From Kribbella jiaozuonensis (GTDB lineage: Bacteria; Actinomycetota; Actinomycetes; Propionibacteriales; Kribbellaceae): 64,000 nucleotides of DNA. The stretch spans positions 434,001 through 498,000 of the forward strand of contig NZ_SZPZ01000005.1 of NCBI RefSeq assembly GCF_005233875.1, read 5' to 3'. A program made the position numbers and the translations under genes. The notes under the pieces are model-generated. The model had not been told where the DNA came from. It saw only the letters and a list, made by a program, of their open reading frames with translations, and did no database searches. This document shows, one piece after another, positions 59,703-64,000 of the stretch (position 1 is its first letter; the number at the start of each line of letters is the position of its first letter).

Positions 59703-60501
59703 GACGACCTCCGAGTGCCATCCGCAGTACGGCGTACAGGCCGAGTGACAGCGCGATCTGGACGACTGCGATCACGCAGGCGCCTGGGTAGTCGAACAAG
59801 ACGATGCCCTTGGTGTGGACGAGCATCGGGAGCGTGGTCGTGCCCTTCGCGCCGAGGAACAGGACGATGCCGAACTCGTTCAGCGTCAGCAGGAGCGTGA
59901 GGCTGCCGCCCGCGACGAGTGCCGGGCGTACTTCGGGCAGGACGACCTGTCGCAGTACCCGCCAGGGGCCTGCGCCGAGGCTGGCTGCGACGTCGAGCTG
60001 CGCCCGCGGCAGCCGACTCATTGCTGCTAGCAACGGACGCATGACGAACGGGGTGTAGAAGGTGACTTCGGCCAGTACGACGGCCCAGGGCGAGGTGAGG
60101 AAGCCGCCGGCGCGGAGGATGCCGGTCGTGCCGTAGATGAACGTGAACGACAACGCGACCAGGAACGACGGCAACGCAAGCATCGTGTCCACGAGGCCAG
60201 CGACCACCCGCGCGCCCGGGAACGGCACGAAGCTGATGACGACCGCGAGGAACGTTCCGACGATCAGACAGCCGATCGTCGAACTCACGGCGATCTGGAC
60301 GGTCCGCACCAACGCGTCCCGGAACTCCGCCGAGCCAACCACGTCACCCCAGGCTGGAATCGACTCGATCGCCACCAGCACCAACGGATAGACAACAAGC
60401 ACCGCAATCAACACCAACGGCGGCAAAACCCACAACCACTTGCCATCCCGCCGCCTCTGCCGCCCAACAACAACCGTCGCCCCCAACGCCTCAACAGCCA
60501 T
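59686..60501 (-). CDS. Phosphonate-type ABC transporter permease (PhnU-like)
   Basis: A 271-residue permease starting MAVEALGATVVVGRQ, with a first helix WVLPPLVLIAVLVVYPLVLV and the EAA-like loop LDVAASLGAGPWRVLRQVVL (about residues 175-194). It shares the layout of PhnU-type permeases in 2-aminoethylphosphonate importers. The ATG at 60501 overlaps the ATPase stop by one base (TGATG); the frame opens slightly earlier but the coupling fixes the start. Confidence 0.84.
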   Translation of the reverse strand: MAVEALGATVVVGRQRRRDGKWLWVLPPLVLIAVLVVYPLVLVAIESIPAWGDVVGSAEFRDALVRTVQIAVSSTIGCLIVGTFLAVVISFVPFPGARVVAGLVDTMLALPSFLVALSFTFIYGTTGILRAGGFLTSPWAVVLAEVTFYTPFVMRPLLAAMSRLPRAQLDVAASLGAGPWRVLRQVVLPEVRPALVAGGSLTLLLTLNEFGIVLFLGAKGTTTLPMLVHTKGIVLFDYPGACVIAVVQIALSLGLYAVLRMALGGRRARLD

Positions 60502-61544
60502 CACCCCACCCCCACCGGCACCAAACTGCAAGCCCCACCCGGCAAAACCATCACCACACCAGCCCCCAACTCCGGCACCCGCCGATCCGCCGGCACATCC
60601 ACCCGCACCACCACATCCGCCAACCCATCAACAACACACGTCACCTGATTGACGGCTCCCCGCCACTGAGCCCCCACCACCCGCCCCGCCAACCCCGCCG
60701 CGCCGGGTGCCTCCAGGCGGATTGCGTGGGGGCGGATGCACAGGAGGTTCTTGCCTTCTGCTGGTTTCAGTCCGGGGATGACGGTGCCTGCGACCTTCAC
60801 CTCACCGTCGTCCACCGACACCGGCAGTAGGTTCGCCCCGCCCAGGAACGACGCGGTGAAGGCCGACGGCGGTGCGGCGTACAACTCAGCCGCCGGCGCG
60901 ATGTCGACAAGTCGAGCATCGCGCATCACCGCGATCCGGTCCGCCAGCGCCAGCGCCTCCGACTGATCGTGGGTGACGTAAACGATCGCAATGTCCGGCA
61001 CCTCACGCCGCAACTTCTGCAGTTCCCCGAGCATGTCCGCACGCAACTGCGCGTCAAGCGCCGCAAGCGGCTCGTCCAGCAGCAGCACCGACGGCTGGAT
61101 CGCCAACGCCCGCGCAATCGCGACCCGCTGCTGCTGCCCACCGGACAACTCCCGCGGAAAGCGCCGCCCGTACGCCGTCATCCCTACCATCTCGAGCATC
61201 TCGCCGACCCGCCGCGCCACCTCCGCCCTCGGCTTACGCGCCGCCCGCAACCCGAACGCCACGTTGTCCGCCACCCGCAGATGCGGGAACAGCGCGTACT
61301 GCTGCACCACCACCCCGATCCCCCGCCGCGCCGGCGGGAGATCGGTCACATCGTTCCCACCCAGCCGGATCCGCCCCCGCGTCGGCCGCACAAACCCGGC
61401 CACTGCCTTCAACGCGGTCGACTTCCCCGACCCGGACGGCCCGAGCAACGCGACCGTCTCACCGGCCGCGACGCTCAGGTCGAATCCCTCCAGCGCGCAC
61501 GTCCGGCCGAAGTGCACCGTGACGTCCTCGAGCTGAACCGTCAT
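60501..61544 (-). CDS. Phosphonate-type ABC transporter ATPase (PhnT-like)
   Basis: A 347-residue ATP-binding subunit: Walker A GPSGSGKS (residues 35-42), Q-loop VVVQQYALFPHL, signature LSGGQQQR (133-140), Walker B LLLDEP (154-159) and switch His in VTHDQSEALALADR. The C-terminal 100 residues form a TOBE-like regulatory domain (LLCIRPHAIRLEAPG). It overlaps the binding-protein stop by 4 bases (ATGA). It energises the PhnU/PhnV-like pore. Confidence 0.9.
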   Translation of the reverse strand: MTVQLEDVTVHFGRTCALEGFDLSVAAGETVALLGPSGSGKSTALKAVAGFVRPTRGRIRLGGNDVTDLPPARRGIGVVVQQYALFPHLRVADNVAFGLRAARKPRAEVARRVGEMLEMVGMTAYGRRFPRELSGGQQQRVAIARALAIQPSVLLLDEPLAALDAQLRADMLGELQKLRREVPDIAIVYVTHDQSEALALADRIAVMRDARLVDIAPAAELYAAPPSAFTASFLGGANLLPVSVDDGEVKVAGTVIPGLKPAEGKNLLCIRPHAIRLEAPGAAGLAGRVVGAQWRGAVNQVTCVVDGLADVVVRVDVPADRRVPELGAGVVMVLPGGACSLVPVGVG

Positions 61545-62566
61545 CCCACAGCCTTCGTGTACGCCGCCACATCAGCGTCCAGGTCGCTCAGCACGGCAGA
61601 CCAGTCGGGCTGCCAGACCTCGACCCCGGAAGTCACCTTCTCGACCGTCTGGAAGTTCGCGTCGGTCGGCTTCACGTCATCCCGCGCCGGCACCCCGAAC
61701 GCATCCTTCGACACGGTCTCCTGCGCATCGGTCGACAGCAGGTACTCCATCAATTGCTTCCCACCATCCGCGTTCGGCGCCCCAGCCCCGAGTCCCATCA
61801 CATACGGCAGCGCCAACGTGCTCTTCTTCCCATCCGCACCCGCCGGGAAGAAGATGCTGAACGCCGACTTGTCGTTGGCGATCGACGCCGCATTCATCTG
61901 AACGTCGCCGTTCGCGACCAGCAGCTCGCCCTTGCTGACCTTCGGCTGCAGCTTGCCGGTCGACGCCGACGGGCCGACGTTGTTCGCCTCGAGCTTCTTC
62001 AGGTAGTCGAGCGCACCCGGCTTGCCGAGCAGGTGATGGAGCAGGAGCAGTACGGCGGTACCGTCACCCGCCTGACCCGGCGTCGAATACTGCAGCTTGC
62101 CCTTGAACTTCGGGTCGAGCAGGTCGTCGAACGTCTTCGGCGTACCGGCCTGCTGGTTGGCGATGAAGCACAGGTAGTTGTCGACGACGGTGACGTAGTC
62201 GTCGCCCTTGACACCCTTCACGTGATCCTCGCCCGGAACGTCGTACTTCTGCAGCAGACCGTCCGCGGATGCCTTCTGGATGAACGGCGGCAGCGTCACG
62301 ACGACATCGGCCTGCGGGTTCGACTTCTCCTTCTGCATCCGCGACACCACCTCGCCGGAGCCGGCCTCGACCGTCTGGACCTTGATCCCGGTCTTCTGGG
62401 TGAACGCGTCGAACCGGGTCTTGTACCAGTCGGCCAGGCCGTCGGCGGTGTACACGGTGACAGTCTTCTTGGCGCCGTCGCCGGTGGACGCGGCTCCGGT
62501 CCCGCCGCAAGCAGCGGTTGCCGTGAGCAACAGGGTGGCGGCGAGCAGGGTCTTGAGTGCCTTCAC
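61541..62566 (-). CDS. Phosphonate-type ABC substrate-binding lipoprotein (PhnS-like)
   Basis: A 341-residue periplasmic-binding-type lipoprotein. The signal peptide LLAATLLLTATAACGGTG has a lipobox with Cys near residue 19. The mature protein starts KKTVTVYTADGLADWYKTRF and has NVGPSASTGKLQPKVSKGEL and PYVMGLGAGAPNADGGKQLM, the style of 2-aminoethylphosphonate and iron(III)-type binders. The specific ligand is inferred from its neighbours. The GTG at 62566 overlaps the hydrolase stop by 4 bases. Confidence 0.85.
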   Translation of the reverse strand: MKALKTLLAATLLLTATAACGGTGAASTGDGAKKTVTVYTADGLADWYKTRFDAFTQKTGIKVQTVEAGSGEVVSRMQKEKSNPQADVVVTLPPFIQKASADGLLQKYDVPGEDHVKGVKGDDYVTVVDNYLCFIANQQAGTPKTFDDLLDPKFKGKLQYSTPGQAGDGTAVLLLLHHLLGKPGALDYLKKLEANNVGPSASTGKLQPKVSKGELLVANGDVQMNAASIANDKSAFSIFFPAGADGKKSTLALPYVMGLGAGAPNADGGKQLMEYLLSTDAQETVSKDAFGVPARDDVKPTDANFQTVEKVTSGVEVWQPDWSAVLSDLDADVAAYTKAVG

Positions 62567-63240
62567 TTCTCCAGCCTTCGATCGAGGAGCAGGCCGGGCA
62601 GTTCCCGGACCGACTCGAGTACATGCGTCGCACCCGCGGCATCCAGCTGTTGTTTGCCGTGGGCACCTGTCAGGACGCCGGCCACGATCCCGGCACCGGC
62701 CCGGATCCCCGTCGCCATGTCGTAGGCGGTATCGCCGGCCACGGCCACGTTCGCCACGCTGTCGGCCTTCAGCTCGAGCAGCGCCTTGAGCACCATGTCC
62801 GGGTACGGTCTGCCCCGGCCCGCCTGGGCCGGACAGAGAGTGAGATCGGCCAGCGTCTGCCAGCCGAGTGCGGTCAGGATTCGGTGTTGGGTGGTCTCGG
62901 AGAAGCCGGTGGTCAGGCAGACCTTGATGCCGGCGTCCTTGAGTTGCCGGATCGCGTCCTCGGCGCCGTCGATCGGCTTCAGCCCGTCGATGAGGCGGTT
63001 GTAGGCCTCCTCGAACGCCTGGTTCGCCTCCTGCGCCGCTTCCTCGCGCTCGAGCAGCGCGCGGAAGACGGTGATCTTCGATTCGCCCATGGTCGCGCGG
63101 ACATGCGCGATCATCCGCTCGTACTGCGGTGTGCCCGGCTCGATGCCCTGGGCACCGATCGCCGCGGTGAACGCCTGCTCCACGAGCCCGTCGTCGGCAA
63201 CCGTCGTACCGGCCATGTCGAGCACTGCGAGCTGGATCAT
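62563..63240 (-). CDS. Phosphonatase-like HAD hydrolase (PhnX-like)
   Basis: A 225-residue HAD-superfamily enzyme of the phosphonatase-like group (TIGR03351 style). Nucleophile Asp8 in LDMAGTTVADDG; cap region with ATMGESKITVFRALLE, in which Lys55 sits where phosphonoacetaldehyde hydrolase has its Schiff-base lysine (MGxxKIxxxRAL pattern); later VCLTTGFSETTQHRIL and VAGDTAYDMATGIRAGAG. It probably cleaves the C-P bond of an aldehyde made by the upstream oxidoreductase. Coupled to both neighbours by 4-base overlaps. Confidence 0.85.
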   Translation of the reverse strand: MIQLAVLDMAGTTVADDGLVEQAFTAAIGAQGIEPGTPQYERMIAHVRATMGESKITVFRALLEREEAAQEANQAFEEAYNRLIDGLKPIDGAEDAIRQLKDAGIKVCLTTGFSETTQHRILTALGWQTLADLTLCPAQAGRGRPYPDMVLKALLELKADSVANVAVAGDTAYDMATGIRAGAGIVAGVLTGAHGKQQLDAAGATHVLESVRELPGLLLDRRLEK

Positions 63241-64000
63241 GCGCCGATCCCCTCAAACGTTGCCTCGGCGATCGCCGGCGACATGGTCATCCCGCGACCA
63301 CCCGGTCCGGTCACCAGATGCACGCCCTCGGCAACTTCCCGCCGTACGACGACCTCGTCGCTGGTCGCCTGCGAATACACGCCGGCCCATCGCTGGGTGA
63401 TCGCGGGCAGCTCGCGTCCGAGAATGCTCTCGACCGTGTCCCGCAGGTAGTCGTACGGCTCACTCCGTACGTCGAACGAGAACGGCTCGTCGTACTCGTG
63501 GGTGTCGCCAATCGTCAGACCGCCGTGGTTGCGTTGCACCATCAGCAGCTGCATCTTGTGCTCCTCGGCGATGGGAGTCCGCGCCGGCAGGTCATCGGCC
63601 CTGTACGCCGGGTAGTACCGGAAGCTGTCCCCGTCCGCGACGGCGGTGGTGAGCGTGTCGTCGAGTGGCGCGGTCTGCATCATCTGCAGGCGCACCCGGC
63701 GTACCGGAAGGTCGTCGGTGAGCTCGCGGATCAGCCCGCTGTGCCAGGCGCCTGTGCAGAGGAATACGAGGTCGCCCGAGTGGGTGTCGCCGTGGTCGTC
63801 GACGATCCGGCCGTCCTGCACGTTGCGCACTTCCCGTCCGCCGAGGAACTGGTAGCGGTTCGATTTCGTCAGCTCGGTACGCAGCGCCGGCAACACCTCA
63901 CGCGGCTCGACGATCGCATCCCGCGCGCACCACAGCGCACCTTGCAGGTCGCCCTTCAACGCCGGGTTGCGGTCCCGGGTCTGCTCAGCGTCGAGCACCT
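63237..64000 (-). CDS. FAD-dependent oxidoreductase (HpnW-like), 5' part missing
   Basis: The C-terminal 254 residues of a DAO-family flavoenzyme in the style of TIGR03364 (HpnW), found with phosphonate genes. Visible: LVFLCTGAWHSGLIRELTDD, LQMMQTAP, a substrate-domain stretch SFRYYPAYRADDLPARTPIA, MVQRNHGGLTIGDTHEYDEP and a terminal FAD motif TGPGGRGMTMSPAIAEATFE. The N-terminal dinucleotide fold lies beyond the right edge. It may oxidise an aminophosphonate to the aldehyde for the PhnX-like enzyme. Its stop overlaps the hydrolase start. Confidence 0.82.
   Translation of the reverse strand, partial: VLDAEQTRDRNPALKGDLQGALWCARDAIVEPREVLPALRTELTKSNRYQFLGGREVRNVQDGRIVDDHGDTHSGDLVFLCTGAWHSGLIRELTDDLPVRRVRLQMMQTAPLDDTLTTAVADGDSFRYYPAYRADDLPARTPIAEEHKMQLLMVQRNHGGLTIGDTHEYDEPFSFDVRSEPYDYLRDTVESILGRELPAITQRWAGVYSQATSDEVVVRREVAEGVHLVTGPGGRGMTMSPAIAEATFEGIGA

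Noticed and set aside
1..64000. tRNA, rRNA, insertion sequences or prophage genes.
   Set aside because: No cloverleaf with conserved TTCNA arm, no rRNA stretch, and no transposase or integrase motif was found in any intergenic region or plausible frame.

Overview
The window is chromosomal DNA of a high-GC actinomycete. Mycothiol biosynthesis (MshB), a mycobacterial-type Sdh operon, a DUF3117 protein, a LOG-family protein and a DivIVA-tag gene pair all point to Actinobacteria. Gene content and style are most like Kribbella or a relative in Propionibacteriales; that genus guess is inference. Many genes start without a Shine-Dalgarno site, 6-8 bases after a TANNNT box, as expected for leaderless mRNAs. 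No rRNA, tRNA, CRISPR array, transposase or phage gene was found.

Left part (1-10.9 kb): leucyl aminopeptidase (cut by the edge), DUF3117, a PaaX-like regulator with a crotonase, a secreted esterase fused to a beta-propeller, then a DivIVA-domain/SRPBCC/tag operon, a LOG protein, dapE, a VOC protein and a CGNR zinc-finger regulator. The order dapE, LOG, DivIVA-like, tag, DUF3117 recalls the mycobacterial Rv1202-Rv1211 region. The partner dapD lies only at 28.7 kb, so about 19 kb of accessory DNA separates dapE from dapD.

Accessory block (10.9-28.7 kb): PdxH, a mycothiol-dependent isomerase-like protein, and then a divergent sugar locus. On the minus strand it has a Tat/lipoprotein sugar-binding protein, two permeases and a secreted, frameshifted DUF4185-like glycan hydrolase with carbohydrate-binding domains. 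On the plus strand it has a KpsF-type arabinose-5-phosphate isomerase, a PfkB kinase and a LacI repressor. Two LacI-type operators sit just downstream of two divergent promoters. The best reading is a D-arabinose (perhaps D-arabinan) utilisation system. Next come a tandem hairpin repeat array, three small immunity-like genes (DUF4265, barstar, unknown), a CGNR remnant, a 143-bp duplication carrying the same repeat family in inverted orientation, a frameshifted GH92 mannosidase, a long-stem inverted repeat, DUF3800, an epimerase and a phosphotransferase.

Middle (28.7-42.9 kb): dapD, a lysozyme-like membrane-anchored protein, ferredoxin, GNAT, a DHA2 MFS pump, a PemK/MazF-like protein, a VanW protein, a flavin reductase, MshB, a LuxR-type HTH protein, Nudix, an HxCxxC protein, and the sdhCAB operon led by a 97-residue ORF and ended by a strong terminator.

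Right part (42.9-64 kb): an ABC1/UbiB-like kinase, MFS, an unusual regulator, pterin-4a-carbinolamine dehydratase, a secreted propeller, VOC, AraC, a GNAT-like acyltransferase, a polysaccharide deacetylase lipoprotein, DedA, and a LAL regulator-P450 pair facing a methyltransferase. An autoregulated ArsR-AHSA1 pair follows, then a six-gene overlapping operon for 2-aminoethylphosphonate-type uptake and breakdown (PhnS/T/U/V, PhnX-like hydrolase, HpnW-like oxidoreductase) that runs off the right edge.
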